The position numbers and the translations under genes are program-made. 23,096 nt of DNA from JACQZO01 sp964512325 (GTDB taxonomy: Bacteria; Patescibacteriota; Gracilibacteria; RBG-16-42-10): assembly GCA_964512325.1 (NCBI GenBank), contig CAZEGN010000019.1, positions 1 through 23,096 of the forward strand. The letters run 5' to 3'. The notes under the pieces are model-generated. The model searched no databases and had not been told where the DNA came from. It worked only from the letters and a program-made list of their open reading frames with translations. Below, piece after piece: positions 1 through 8,066 of this stretch; within the stretch, counting starts at the first letter, position 1; each line of letters opens with the position of its first letter.

Positions 1-54
1 GTGTTCTTGTAAACTACTTATACCAGGTGGCGCGTTTAATTATAGAACTCTCCC

Positions 55-78
55 TTGACCAAGGCTTATACTTATAAA
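55..78 (+). promoter_or_regulatory. Possible promoter for the SMR gene
   Basis: TTGACC (55-60) resembles a -35 box and lies inside the near-palindrome CCTTGACCAAGG (53-64). TATAAA (73-78) resembles a -10 box and ends 7 bases before the ATG at 86. Their spacing (12 bases) is too short for a standard sigma-70 pair, so they need not work together. If TATAAA is the -10 box, transcription would start at or next to the ATG, giving a leaderless mRNA. Confidence 0.3.
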
Positions 79-85
79 AATCTGC

Positions 86-409
86 ATGTCTAACAAAATC
101 ATTTTTCTTACACTCATTACATTCGCAATTATCTTTGAAGTGATTGGTGATGTATTTTTTAAACAGTGGAGCACCAATCAAAAGCTGTGGTCATTACTGA
201 TAAGACTAGCTATATATGCAATTGGTACAATATTTTGGGCAATCTCTATCAAATACGAACTGCTTTCAAGCGCAATCTCCATTTTCACAGTACTCAATTT
301 GATTAGCGTTGTGTTGATTGGCGTACTCTTTTTCAAAGAATCATTGTCCCCAGTGAATTATCTGGGGATAGTGTTGGGTGTAATGAGCATTGTGCTTTTA
401 GAGTTATAA
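86..409 (+). CDS. SMR-family small multidrug transporter-like membrane protein
   Basis: A 107-residue, almost entirely hydrophobic protein with four predicted membrane helices, the size and layout of small multidrug resistance (SMR) transporters, which work as dimers exchanging protons for cationic compounds. The N-terminal helix carries FEVIGDVFFK; Glu18 aligns with the essential Glu14 of EmrE (AEVIG). The fourth helix has a Gly-containing stretch (LGIVLGV) where EmrE has its dimerisation motif. The Trp of EmrE helix 3 (YAIWSG) is not conserved; Phe or Thr stands there (SIFTVLN), so the substrate cannot be assigned. Related small transporters include lipid-linked sugar flippases of the ArnE/F type, but the conserved Glu favours SMR. 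No Shine-Dalgarno precedes the ATG. Family assignment is fairly firm; substrate is unknown. Confidence 0.75.
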   Translation: MSNKIIFLTLITFAIIFEVIGDVFFKQWSTNQKLWSLLIRLAIYAIGTIFWAISIKYELLSSAISIFTVLNLISVVLIGVLFFKESLSPVNYLGIVLGVMSIVLLEL

Positions 410-531
410 ATTGATTGCTGTACCACCAAGTATCAGCATCGGGCAAACCAATATGGGCTAACACAAAGCTAAAACGATAGACAGAAGGCATAGTGCAGTT
501 AGTATGCTTCTTGTATAAATTTTATGTTTCT

Positions 532-1890
532 ATGAAAAAAACGAGTATAGAAAGAGTAGCTGAGGCACCTGCCAAGGCATTGGAAGGAGTTGTTGCTTTG
601 GCAGCAAAAGCAACAGGCACTATTCCCGGCATGCGCAGAATGAGGCACTATTGGCATATACTTGGGCCAGGGCTAACTACTGGTGCCGCTGATGACGATC
701 CTTCTGGCATTGCTACCTATTCACAGGTTGGTGCCCAATATGGGTTTAATTTTTTGTGGCTATCCCCTGTCACATTTCCTCTCATGGCAATTGTTCAAGA
801 AATGTGTGCCCGCATTGGCCTAGTTACAGGAAAAGGACTAGCTGCAAATATCCGAACCCATTTTTCAAGTCGACTATTACACCTCTGCACAACACTTCTT
901 TTAATCGCGAACACTTTTAATATTGGTGCCGACTTGGGTGCAATGGCACAAGCTACACAGCTATTATTTCCGCAGATCAACTTTTTCACACTCGTTATCG
1001 GATTTGCTGCTGTAAGCTTAGGTCTACAAATTTTCACACCGTATGTACAGTATGCAAAGTATTTAAAATGGTTGGTATTAGTGCTCCTTTCTTATATCAT
1101 CTCTGCGTTTTTGGTTGACCTTAACTGGACTGCAATTTTTTACTCAACCATCAACCCCACACTGACATTTTCCAGTGAGCAGCTGCTATTAATTTGTGCT
1201 GTGCTAGGAACCACCATTTCTCCCTATTTATTCTTTTGGCAAACCTCACAGGAAGTAGAAGAGAAAATATTAGGAAGAAAACACAACAAAAAAAGCTTAG
1301 CAGGAACAAACAAAAAACATATCAAAGACATGCGCACTGATGTTTGGTCTGGCATGTTTTTATCAAATGTTGTCATGTTTTTTATTATCGCCACCTGCGG
1401 TGCTGTCCTAGCAAGCAATGGCATTCACCATATCACCACTTCTGCACAGGCCGCAGAAGCATTGCGCCCACTTGCTGGCAATGCAACCTACTTATTATTT
1501 ACCATTGGTATTGTTGGTACCGGTCTATTAGCAATACCCGTCCTGGCCGGCTCAAGTGCCTATGCACTGGCTGAAAGCTTTAATTGGAAAATGGGACTCT
1601 ATCGAAAGCTCAACCAAGCTTACAGCTTTTATGGCATTATTATTATCTCTATGCTCATTGGCATGGGTATGAATTTCGCAGGGATTAACCCTATTCAAGC
1701 TTTGATATGGTCTGGCGTAGCAAATAGCTTCATTGCACCCATTGTCTTGATTTTTATTGTGATTTTGAGTGGAAAGAAAGCAGTAATGGGCAAATGGGTA
1801 AATTCAAAAATTACTACTCTATTGGGCTGGCTTGTCGTTGCTCTTATGTTTTGTGCTAATCTATTTGCTATTGGATCAGTAGCCTTCTAG
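532..1890 (+). CDS. NRAMP-family (MntH-related) metal ion transporter with altered metal site
   Basis: A 452-residue polytopic membrane protein of the NRAMP/SLC11 family, which imports divalent metals with protons. After a 38-residue cytoplasmic N-terminus, helix 1 reads GPGLTTGAADDDPSG: the family DPGN metal-binding motif has become DPSG (residues 56-59), keeping Asp56 but losing the Asn ligand. In helix 6 the canonical MPH is replaced by SPY (Ser230-Tyr232), losing the Met thought to select transition metals. This resembles the NRAMP-related branch that includes magnesium transporters, so the substrate may be Mg2+ or Mn2+ rather than iron. The ATG at 532 is preferred over a GTG at 493, which would add a 13-residue segment unlike the family; no Shine-Dalgarno decides it, but TATAAA at 514-519 could be a -10 box. 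The stop is 26 bases before the next ATG, so the two may be co-transcribed. Confidence 0.85.
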   Translation: MKKTSIERVAEAPAKALEGVVALAAKATGTIPGMRRMRHYWHILGPGLTTGAADDDPSGIATYSQVGAQYGFNFLWLSPVTFPLMAIVQEMCARIGLVTGKGLAANIRTHFSSRLLHLCTTLLLIANTFNIGADLGAMAQATQLLFPQINFFTLVIGFAAVSLGLQIFTPYVQYAKYLKWLVLVLLSYIISAFLVDLNWTAIFYSTINPTLTFSSEQLLLICAVLGTTISPYLFFWQTSQEVEEKILGRKHNKKSLAGTNKKHIKDMRTDVWSGMFLSNVVMFFIIATCGAVLASNGIHHITTSAQAAEALRPLAGNATYLLFTIGIVGTGLLAIPVLAGSSAYALAESFNWKMGLYRKLNQAYSFYGIIIISMLIGMGMNFAGINPIQALIWSGVANSFIAPIVLIFIVILSGKKAVMGKWVNSKITTLLGWLVVALMFCANLFAIGSVAF

Positions 1891-1916
1891 TGGAGACTAG
1901 AAAAGTTTTATCCCAT

Positions 1917-2252
1917 ATGAACAATAATTATATTGGCAAACCAGTGAGTGTTACTGTTGATCGCCCTCTGGGTAGTAAGCATCCAAAGCATGACTATTAC
2001 TACCCCGTGAATTATGGATTCATTGCCAATACTATTTCAGGTGATGGCGAGGAATTAGATGCGTATATACTGGGAATTTATCAGCCTCTAGAGTATTTTA
2101 ATGGCGAGTGCATCGCGATTATTCACCGCACAAATGACAATGACGACAAGCTGATTGTGGTCCCCGCTGGCCAAAAGTACACTGATGAGCAAATCCGTGC
2201 ACTCACGGAATTTCAGGAGCGCTTCTTCGAATCAGAAATAATTCGCTCGTGA
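1917..2252 (+). CDS. Short inorganic pyrophosphatase-like protein
   Basis: A 111-residue protein related to family I soluble inorganic pyrophosphatases, which hydrolyse pyrophosphate to phosphate in the cytoplasm. The core YPVNYGFI (29-36) and the metal-binding signature DGEELD (43-48) match the family; the usual second Asp (DGDPxD) is Glu here. A DDK segment before LIVVP corresponds to the later metal/phosphate Asp and Lys. It is well short of the usual ~175 residues: the hairpin that carries the active-site Arg in the E. coli enzyme is missing and the C-terminus is cut back. This matches a short subfamily common in Clostridia, so it is probably intact rather than broken; activity is an inference. 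The ATG at 1917 is chosen over a GTG at 1890. It ends in TGA, directly against the end of recG on the other strand. Confidence 0.75.
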   Translation: MNNNYIGKPVSVTVDRPLGSKHPKHDYYYPVNYGFIANTISGDGEELDAYILGIYQPLEYFNGECIAIIHRTNDNDDKLIVVPAGQKYTDEQIRALTEFQERFFESEIIRS

Positions 2253-4301
2253 TTATTCAACTAAAAACGCCTGTTTTTTCTGTTGATACTTATCCCATTC
2301 TTGTTTCAATTGCGGAAACTTATCCAGGTTAGCATCTTCTTGAAGCAACAAAAGTGCCGCTTCTCGCGTTTTATAAATCAAGTCACTATCAGTGAGACTA
2401 GCCATTTTAAAATCTGGCAAGCCACTTTGCTTGGTGCCATAAATTTCGCCAGGGCCTCGCAGCTGCAAATCTAGCTCTGCTAAATCAAAACCGCTCGTGT
2501 GTTTTTCCATAGCTAATAGTCGTGATTGTGCAGTCTCAGACCGACTATCGGTAAACAGCAGACAGTATGATTGTTGATCACCACGACCGACACGCCCTCT
2601 AAATTGATGTAGCTGTGCCAAGCCAAAACGGTCGGCACCTTCAATCATCATAATAGTTGCATTAGGCACGTTTACACCAACTTCAATTACCGCGGTGGAC
2701 ACTAAAATGTCTAGCTCTTTACGAGCAAATTGTCCCATGATTTCATCTTTTTCTTTTGGCTTCATTTTGCCGTGTAGCAAGCCGACCTTGCGGTGCTTAA
2801 AGATCTCATTTTGCAGCCGCTCATATTCTTGTGTGGCCGCTTTTACCTCAAGCACATCCGACTCTTCAATGAGTGGACAGACCACAAACACTTGCCTACC
2901 TTTTTCGATTTGATCATCGATAAAGAGATAAGCCTTTTTTCTCTCCTTCTCACGAATGACGCGAGTCACAATTGGCTTTCTACCAGGAGGTAGCTCCTTG
3001 ATCAGAGAAATGTCTTGATCACCATATAAAGTCAGCGCCAAACTACGAGGAATAGGTGTAGCTGTCATCAAAAGCAGGTGGGGAGACTCATGGCTCTTGA
3101 GAGTGGCGCGCTGTTGAACACCAAAACGATGCTGCTCATCAACCACAGCCAAACCTAGACTAGAAAAACCAATTCCTTCTTGAATTAAGGCATGAGTGCC
3201 AATAATGATGTCAATGGTTTTGTTCTTGAGAGCAATATTTATGTCTTGCTTCTGTTTTTCAGTAGTAGACCCAACCAGCAACTCTACTCTCATTCCATAT
3301 TTACTAAACAACGGAAATAGTGTTGCCGCATGCTGTCGAGCTAATATTTCTGTTGGTGCCATTAGTGCGCCCTGATAGCCAGATTTAACAGCCTGGAAAA
3401 GTGCTATGGCAGCAACAATCGTTTTTCCAGACCCAACATCTCCCTGTAACATACGCAGCATTGGCACTGTTTTTTCCATGTCTTTGAGAATCTCAAAAGC
3501 AGCGACTTTCTGATCTTGTGTCAGGCTAAAATTTAAACTGGCGACAAACTCTTTTACTTCAGCGTTAAGAAGCTTCATCGCCTTCCCCCCCCTATCCTCA
3601 GCCTGCCAAGCAATACGTTTTTTTTGAGCTGATATTTGCATTAAGAGCATTTCTTCAAACGCCAAACGAAACTTAGCAGCGACCACTTCTTTTTCACCAT
3701 CAGGAAAATGAATTTGCTGAATTGCCCAAGCCCGAGAAACAAGCCCATACTTTTCTAATAAGATCGCTGGCATAAACTCCTCAAATTGCTTCGTCAAAAG
3801 CAAGTGATTGTAAATTTGGGTTCTCAGCCAGCGTGACGAAACTCCCTCGGTCTCAGGATAGATTGGCACAAGGCGACCAGTATGAATCTGCTCATTCTTT
3901 ACCACTTCTATTGATGGTCCCTGCATGCTTAAACGACCAAATGCGAACTTCACCTTTCCCGAAAGAATAACTTCCATACCAGGTTTAATTTGATTGATCA
4001 AAAAAGGCTGATTAAACCACACTACCAAAAGTGATCCGGAATCATCACTAACCTTAGCCTCAGTAAAGACTTTGCGATGCTTCGTGCGTACATTTTTGAT
4101 CTGATTCACTACCACACGTAAGGTATTCTGTTCATTTTGAACGACATAAACAATTTTACGGATATCGGTCTGATTATCATAGGTACGAGGATAATGCAGA
4201 AACAAATCCCTCACATAAAGTATCCCCAGCTTCTGCAGCTTGGCAGTCATCTGCTCCCCCACTCTAGGCAATTCACCAATAGGACTATTTAAATGCAGCA
4301 T
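2253..4301 (-). CDS. recG: ATP-dependent DNA helicase RecG
   Basis: A 682-residue superfamily 2 helicase that remodels stalled forks and branch-migrates Holliday junctions. The N-terminal wedge region begins LPRVGEQMTAKLQKLGI, the helix-hairpin-like start of RecG, followed by an OB-fold (about residues 60-160). Helicase motifs are intact: Walker A GDVGSGKT (near 290), DEQH in VVDEQHRFGVQQR (near 385), motif III TATPIPRSLALTL, and the C-terminal GVNVPNATIMMIEGADRFG and QFRGRVGRG with the following segment that couples ATP use to translocation. Length is normal. The start is the ATG at 4301, matching homologues; GGAGAAG lies about 14 bases upstream, the nearest thing to a Shine-Dalgarno in the window. 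An upstream in-frame TTG (4349) is less likely. It lies 60 bases after priA, in the same frame, and is probably co-transcribed. Confidence 0.96.
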   Translation of the reverse strand: MLHLNSPIGELPRVGEQMTAKLQKLGILYVRDLFLHYPRTYDNQTDIRKIVYVVQNEQNTLRVVVNQIKNVRTKHRKVFTEAKVSDDSGSLLVVWFNQPFLINQIKPGMEVILSGKVKFAFGRLSMQGPSIEVVKNEQIHTGRLVPIYPETEGVSSRWLRTQIYNHLLLTKQFEEFMPAILLEKYGLVSRAWAIQQIHFPDGEKEVVAAKFRLAFEEMLLMQISAQKKRIAWQAEDRGGKAMKLLNAEVKEFVASLNFSLTQDQKVAAFEILKDMEKTVPMLRMLQGDVGSGKTIVAAIALFQAVKSGYQGALMAPTEILARQHAATLFPLFSKYGMRVELLVGSTTEKQKQDINIALKNKTIDIIIGTHALIQEGIGFSSLGLAVVDEQHRFGVQQRATLKSHESPHLLLMTATPIPRSLALTLYGDQDISLIKELPPGRKPIVTRVIREKERKKAYLFIDDQIEKGRQVFVVCPLIEESDVLEVKAATQEYERLQNEIFKHRKVGLLHGKMKPKEKDEIMGQFARKELDILVSTAVIEVGVNVPNATIMMIEGADRFGLAQLHQFRGRVGRGDQQSYCLLFTDSRSETAQSRLLAMEKHTSGFDLAELDLQLRGPGEIYGTKQSGLPDFKMASLTDSDLIYKTREAALLLLQEDANLDKFPQLKQEWDKYQQKKQAFLVE

Positions 4302-4361
4302 ACAATATCTTTCTTCTCCATTGTTAATCAAAAAAAGCAAAAAGTGCAAAGACCTCTTTCA

Positions 4362-6341
4362 TCATTCTCTATCTATCGCTACATCCTTAGGCAAAAAGGC
4401 CACTAGTTCACTCAGTAGGTCTTTGCCTTTAGGCACTTTTATCACCAGATTAAACCCATATTTTCCTACTCTTCTATGCGTCCAAGCTGGTGTCGGGCCC
4501 AGCACCTCAAACTCTAACTTTCTTGCTTGTTTCTGCTCAATGAGAAAGCCCTTGAGTTGCTCTACTTTCTTAAAGGCTAATTTATTGGTCTTTTCATAGA
4601 CAGTCAGCCTTAATAAATCACAGAAAGGCGGATACCAATATTCTTGCCGGAAACCAAGCTCTTCAGCGCGAAAAGCATCATAGTCATGCTTAACCACGTG
4701 TCGCAGCACATTGTATTGAGGATCATATGTTTGAATAAATACTCGCCCACCTTCACTCACTCTCCCCGCGCGCCCCGCTACCTGCGTCAGGAGCTGAAAT
4801 GTCTTTTCCTGGGCAGAATATTCAGGAAAATGAAAGGAAAGATCAGCGAGTATTACCCCCACCACCTGCACCTTTGGCAAATGCAATCCTTTTGCAATCA
4901 TCTGCGTGCCAAGCACTATGTCATACTTATGATCGAGAAAGTCTTGATAAAACTCATGATATTTTTGCGGTGAGGTCATGGTATCACTATCCACACGTGC
5001 AATTCTGGCGTAAGGAAAGAGCTTTTCTAGCTCCAGCAGGATTTTCTGTGTACCACTCCCTAAGGCCTTTAAGGTCACACTGCCGCATTGCTCACATTGC
5101 ATGGGTGGTGTTTTGGTAAAACCACAATAGTGACACAATAGTTTAGCTACAGGATCATACCCCGCTAGCGCTGTATCCAAATGAACAGTAAGGCTCACCT
5201 CACAGTGAGGACACATCTCTCTAAAACCACATTCTCGACACAAAAAGGTACTAGCAAAGCCACGCCGATTCAGAAACAACAGTATCTGTCTTTTTGCCAA
5301 AAGCTCCTCTCGAATTACCTGCTGTAAGCGATCTGATATCGGTGAAAAGTTTTTTGCTTTTAATTCATCGCGCATATCGATCAGTTCCACCTCCGGCATG
5401 CCACCTTGAACACGACTCGGAAGACTAAGCACTTTCTGCAAAGGGTTTTGATAGGTTGTGATATTTGGAGTAGCAGAGCCCAGCAGCAAGATGCTGCCCG
5501 TGAGCTCTCTTAATTTCCTGGCTACGGTTACAGCATGATACCGCGGGCTTTGATCTTGATGATAGCTCTGTTCATGCTCTTCATCGACAACAATAAGCCC
5601 AAGCTTATTAACTGGAGCGAAAAGCGCACTTCGCGCCCCTAATACAACATTTTTTTCTCCTTTTCTAATTTGTCCAAAAAGCCTTTTCTTTTCTGCAACC
5701 GTTACACCAGAGTGCAACACTGCCAATTGACCAGGAAAACGCTCCTCAAAACGTCGCTGGGTTTGAGGTGTAAGTGCAATCTCAGGAACCAACACAATCG
5801 CCTGCTTCCCCATATCTAGCACAGCTTGCAAAACCTGCAGATAAATTTCCGTTTTACCTGAACCAGTAACACCGTGCAAAAGCCAACTGTCTGCCTGCCC
5901 CTGCAAAATCTGCTTTACTACTGTTTCCTGGGTAGAAGTAAGCTGTAAGTGAGCAACCTTTTCCTTCACAGATTCGCTTTTTATCGGTTTTGGTTTCGTT
6001 TGTCTTGGTACTTTCCAATGCTCTTTAGGCAAACAGACAAACAACGCCTTTTGTAATGGCACAACATAGTAGTCCGCCATCCAATATGCCAATTCAATAT
6101 AAGCGCTACTTAACACTTGTTCATGAATAGAAATAATCTCCTTAAGAGTGTACCCATCAGGAACAAAGGGCGAGGTGCTACCCAATACAATTCCAAAGAC
6201 CTGCTTATTACGAAAGGGCACTTTGACTAAAGAGCCGATTTTAATTTGCTCGGTAGAAAGATAAGTTAAAGCACCTACAGTTAAACAATACTTCTCCGTT
6301 AACATTACCTGATAAAACAATGGCTCGTTTTTTTGTGTCAT
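4362..6341 (-). CDS. priA: Primosomal protein N' (replication restart helicase PriA)
   Basis: A 659-residue 3'-5' helicase that recognises abandoned forks and reloads the replisome. The N-terminal 3' DNA-binding domain is recognisable (GSLVKVPFRNKQVFGIVLG). Walker A is HGVTGSGKTEIYLQ and the DEEH box is VVDEEHEQSYHQDQSPRYH. Four CxxC pairs (CREC, CPHC, CHYC, CEQC) form the two zinc sites; about ten extra residues (around TALAGYDPVAKL) sit between the second and third pairs. Late motifs GTQMIAKG and QLLTQVAGRAGR are intact. The ATG at 6341 gives the family N-terminus; the frame stays open to a TTG at 6431, but that extension (a hydrophobic 30-residue segment) is unlike PriA. It ends in two successive UGA codons, with recG following in the same frame. 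Slightly shorter than E. coli PriA (732 residues), as is common outside Proteobacteria. Confidence 0.95.
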   Translation of the reverse strand: MTQKNEPLFYQVMLTEKYCLTVGALTYLSTEQIKIGSLVKVPFRNKQVFGIVLGSTSPFVPDGYTLKEIISIHEQVLSSAYIELAYWMADYYVVPLQKALFVCLPKEHWKVPRQTKPKPIKSESVKEKVAHLQLTSTQETVVKQILQGQADSWLLHGVTGSGKTEIYLQVLQAVLDMGKQAIVLVPEIALTPQTQRRFEERFPGQLAVLHSGVTVAEKKRLFGQIRKGEKNVVLGARSALFAPVNKLGLIVVDEEHEQSYHQDQSPRYHAVTVARKLRELTGSILLLGSATPNITTYQNPLQKVLSLPSRVQGGMPEVELIDMRDELKAKNFSPISDRLQQVIREELLAKRQILLFLNRRGFASTFLCRECGFREMCPHCEVSLTVHLDTALAGYDPVAKLLCHYCGFTKTPPMQCEQCGSVTLKALGSGTQKILLELEKLFPYARIARVDSDTMTSPQKYHEFYQDFLDHKYDIVLGTQMIAKGLHLPKVQVVGVILADLSFHFPEYSAQEKTFQLLTQVAGRAGRVSEGGRVFIQTYDPQYNVLRHVVKHDYDAFRAEELGFRQEYWYPPFCDLLRLTVYEKTNKLAFKKVEQLKGFLIEQKQARKLEFEVLGPTPAWTHRRVGKYGFNLVIKVPKGKDLLSELVAFLPKDVAIDRE

Positions 6342-6470
6342 GAATATAAAAAAGGCTGGCACTATCCACATGCAGTGTATCACAAAACTAATGCCGAGAT
6401 TGAAACTGACTTTTAGCCATCGATTAGTCAACGAGATTTATTTCATTTTTGTTTCCGTACTGTGAATATA

Positions 6471-6486
6471 GCTTTTCGCGAAAAGC
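6471..6486. promoter_or_regulatory. Perfect 16-bp palindrome between divergent priA and the LTD gene
   Basis: GCTTTTCGCGAAAAGC is a perfect inverted repeat in the 169-base region between the divergently read priA (start 6341) and the surface-protein gene (start 6511). It ends 24 bases before the ATG at 6511 and is followed by CTCTATTTTTT. As DNA it could be an operator; as RNA it folds into a 6-bp stem with a CGCG loop, which together with the T run looks like a weak intrinsic terminator on the plus strand, although no plus-strand gene lies just upstream. Function unknown. Confidence 0.4.
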
Positions 6487-6510
6487 CTCTATTTTTTAAC
6501 TAGTAAGCTT

Positions 6511-8031
6511 ATGGTTATAAAACGTTGGTCAAAGTTGGCATTGTTGTTTTTCGCAACAAGTTTCGTGCTCAGTTATTCAAATGTAGCTTTAGCTAGCACC
6601 AGACTAGACATTGTAATCAGCGAAATAGCGTGGGCAGGATCAGCCGACAGTGCTTCTGACGAATGGATTGAATTGTACAACAACACAAGCACTCCTGTGG
6701 ATTTGAGTGGCTGGACCATTGAAGATGATAATGGTGCGCAAAACTATGAACTGAATGGAATTATTAGCGCCCACAGCTATTTTCTGATTGAAGGCCGTGA
6801 AATAGCCACCTCAATCCAAGCTGATCAAGTAAAGGCCTTATCATTGAGCAATGCTGGTGATAGCCTTACATTACGCGACATTGTTGGCAATGAAATTGAT
6901 AGTGTGAATAGTAGCAGCTCCGCTTGGCCTGCAGGCAACAACACTAGTCACGCCACCATGGAAAGAATCAACAATACAGCCGAGGGTGATAATAACCAAA
7001 ACTGGCGCACGAGCACGATAAACACTGTGGCCACTGCCAGCACAAGTAGTGCTATTATCGGCACCCCAAAGACAGCAGGAACAATGCAGGAAACCCCGCA
7101 AACAGTGATGGCTCTACTATTATTAACACCAGACAAATCCACTGTCCATCAAGGTGAAGAGTTTGCTTTGATCGCTAGTGTAAACAACGCAACGAACATT
7201 AGTAATTGGGGCATTGATCTTTTGTATGATCCAAACACTCTTGAATATGTAAGCAGTATAGAAGGTAACTTTCTTAGTGACAGTGGCACCGTTGCAACAT
7301 CCTTCCAAGGCGGACTAGAAAATAATATGGCGGGCCGTATTGTACTAGCCGGAGCGCGAACGACAAAACCACTTGTCGGCAAAAGTGGCAATGGCGAATT
7401 ATTTACAGTGACTTTCAGAGCCAAATCAAACATTACGCCAGGCAACACAATAATCAGCACAGCTAATAATAGTTTCTTTAGCACACCACATGCACGCGTA
7501 AGTTTTTCTGCCTGGCCACAGGCAGAGGTCAGTTTATCAAGAAACAACATCACCATATCCCCTATCACCAATCTCCTGATAAGCCCGGGCAGTGAACGCT
7601 ATAGTCTTACATTAACCTGGACTCCGAGCACTACAGCCAACAGTGTCTATGAAGTATATCGTAAAAACACAGCACAAAACTTTCAGCTATTGGGAACAAC
7701 AACGAATACAAGTTTTACCGACTCCGATCTAGTTTCCAATGGTGGTAAGATTATTCCACACAGTTCGTTTACGTATCGTGTCATTGCTACCCAAAACGGA
7801 CAAGCCAGTGACGGAGTTGATGGTATCGGCATTGAGACTCGGGGAATAAAAGGTGACAATAATCGCTCCGACCGTGTAGATGGCGAGGACTTAGAAAACA
7901 TTGCACGTCTATGGACCACCGACTCAGCTGAACAAAACTTCAATTCTCTCGTCGATACGAGCTTGAATGGAAGCATTGATGGTAGTGACTTAATTGATTT
8001 AGCAGTTTCTTGGGCGAAGACATATTCTTAA
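6511..8031 (+). CDS. Secreted LTD-cohesin-Fn3-dockerin surface protein
   Basis: A 506-residue exported protein. Residues 1-28 form a signal peptide (basic start, hydrophobic core, ALA before Ser). Residues ~32-150 are a lamin-tail domain (ISEIAWAGS, DEWIELYNN, VDLSGWTIEDDNG), a beta-sandwich common in secreted bacterial proteins. Residues ~205-330 resemble a cohesin fold (GEEFALIASVNNATNISNWG, YDPNTLEYVSS, GELFTVTFRAK). Residues ~348-430 look like fibronectin type III (LTLTWTPSTT, YEVYRK). The C-terminus is a type I dockerin: two calcium loops at 449-460 (DNNRSDRVDGED) and 482-493 (DTSLNGSIDGSD), with the Asp/Asn positions of the dockerin F-hand kept (Ser at position 5 of loop 1). There is no C-terminal membrane helix or LPXTG signal, so retention may depend on the dockerin. 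It heads a run of surface genes; a terminator-like hairpin follows. Domains firm, role inferred. Confidence 0.88.
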   Translation: MVIKRWSKLALLFFATSFVLSYSNVALASTRLDIVISEIAWAGSADSASDEWIELYNNTSTPVDLSGWTIEDDNGAQNYELNGIISAHSYFLIEGREIATSIQADQVKALSLSNAGDSLTLRDIVGNEIDSVNSSSSAWPAGNNTSHATMERINNTAEGDNNQNWRTSTINTVATASTSSAIIGTPKTAGTMQETPQTVMALLLLTPDKSTVHQGEEFALIASVNNATNISNWGIDLLYDPNTLEYVSSIEGNFLSDSGTVATSFQGGLENNMAGRIVLAGARTTKPLVGKSGNGELFTVTFRAKSNITPGNTIISTANNSFFSTPHARVSFSAWPQAEVSLSRNNITISPITNLLISPGSERYSLTLTWTPSTTANSVYEVYRKNTAQNFQLLGTTTNTSFTDSDLVSNGGKIIPHSSFTYRVIATQNGQASDGVDGIGIETRGIKGDNNRSDRVDGEDLENIARLWTTDSAEQNFNSLVDTSLNGSIDGSDLIDLAVSWAKTYS

Positions 8032-8033
8032 CC

Positions 8034-8058
8034 AAAGAGGAGATTTTCTCTCCTCTTT
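8034..8058 (+). terminator. Hairpin after the LTD-dockerin gene
   Basis: AAAGAGGAG (8034-8042) pairs perfectly with CTCCTCTTT (8050-8058) around a 7-base loop, starting 2 bases after the TAA at 8031 and followed by the pyrimidine-rich CTATTTCT. A 9-bp stem just after a stop codon suggests an intrinsic or attenuating terminator, though the T run is poor. It also buries the only GAGGAG in the region, which is 24 bases from the next ATG and thus too far to act as its ribosome site. Confidence 0.5.
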
Positions 8059-8066
8059 CTATTTCT

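Noticed and set aside
333..491. A 52-codon minus-strand frame (starting MPSVYRFSFVLAHIGLPDAD) in the gap between the SMR and NRAMP genes and into the SMR gene.
   Set aside because: Its first half looks protein-like, but its second half is antisense to the SMR gene, it has no visible ribosome site, and no family is recognisable. Chance or the relic of a gene; not called.
2250..6341. UGA recoded as glycine, as in some CPR lineages.
   Set aside because: All long genes are complete without in-frame UGA, including very Gly-rich surface genes, and the two UGA stops fall exactly at family C-termini. Standard code is preferred; kept only as a check.
6342..6431. Extended PriA N-terminus from the TTG at 6431.
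   Set aside because: The extra 30 residues are hydrophobic and unlike PriA; the ATG at 6341 matches the family start.
8038..8042. GAGGAG as a Shine-Dalgarno for the cohesin-like gene.
   Set aside because: It is 24 bases from the ATG at 8067 and lies inside a 9-bp hairpin, so it is unlikely to guide initiation.
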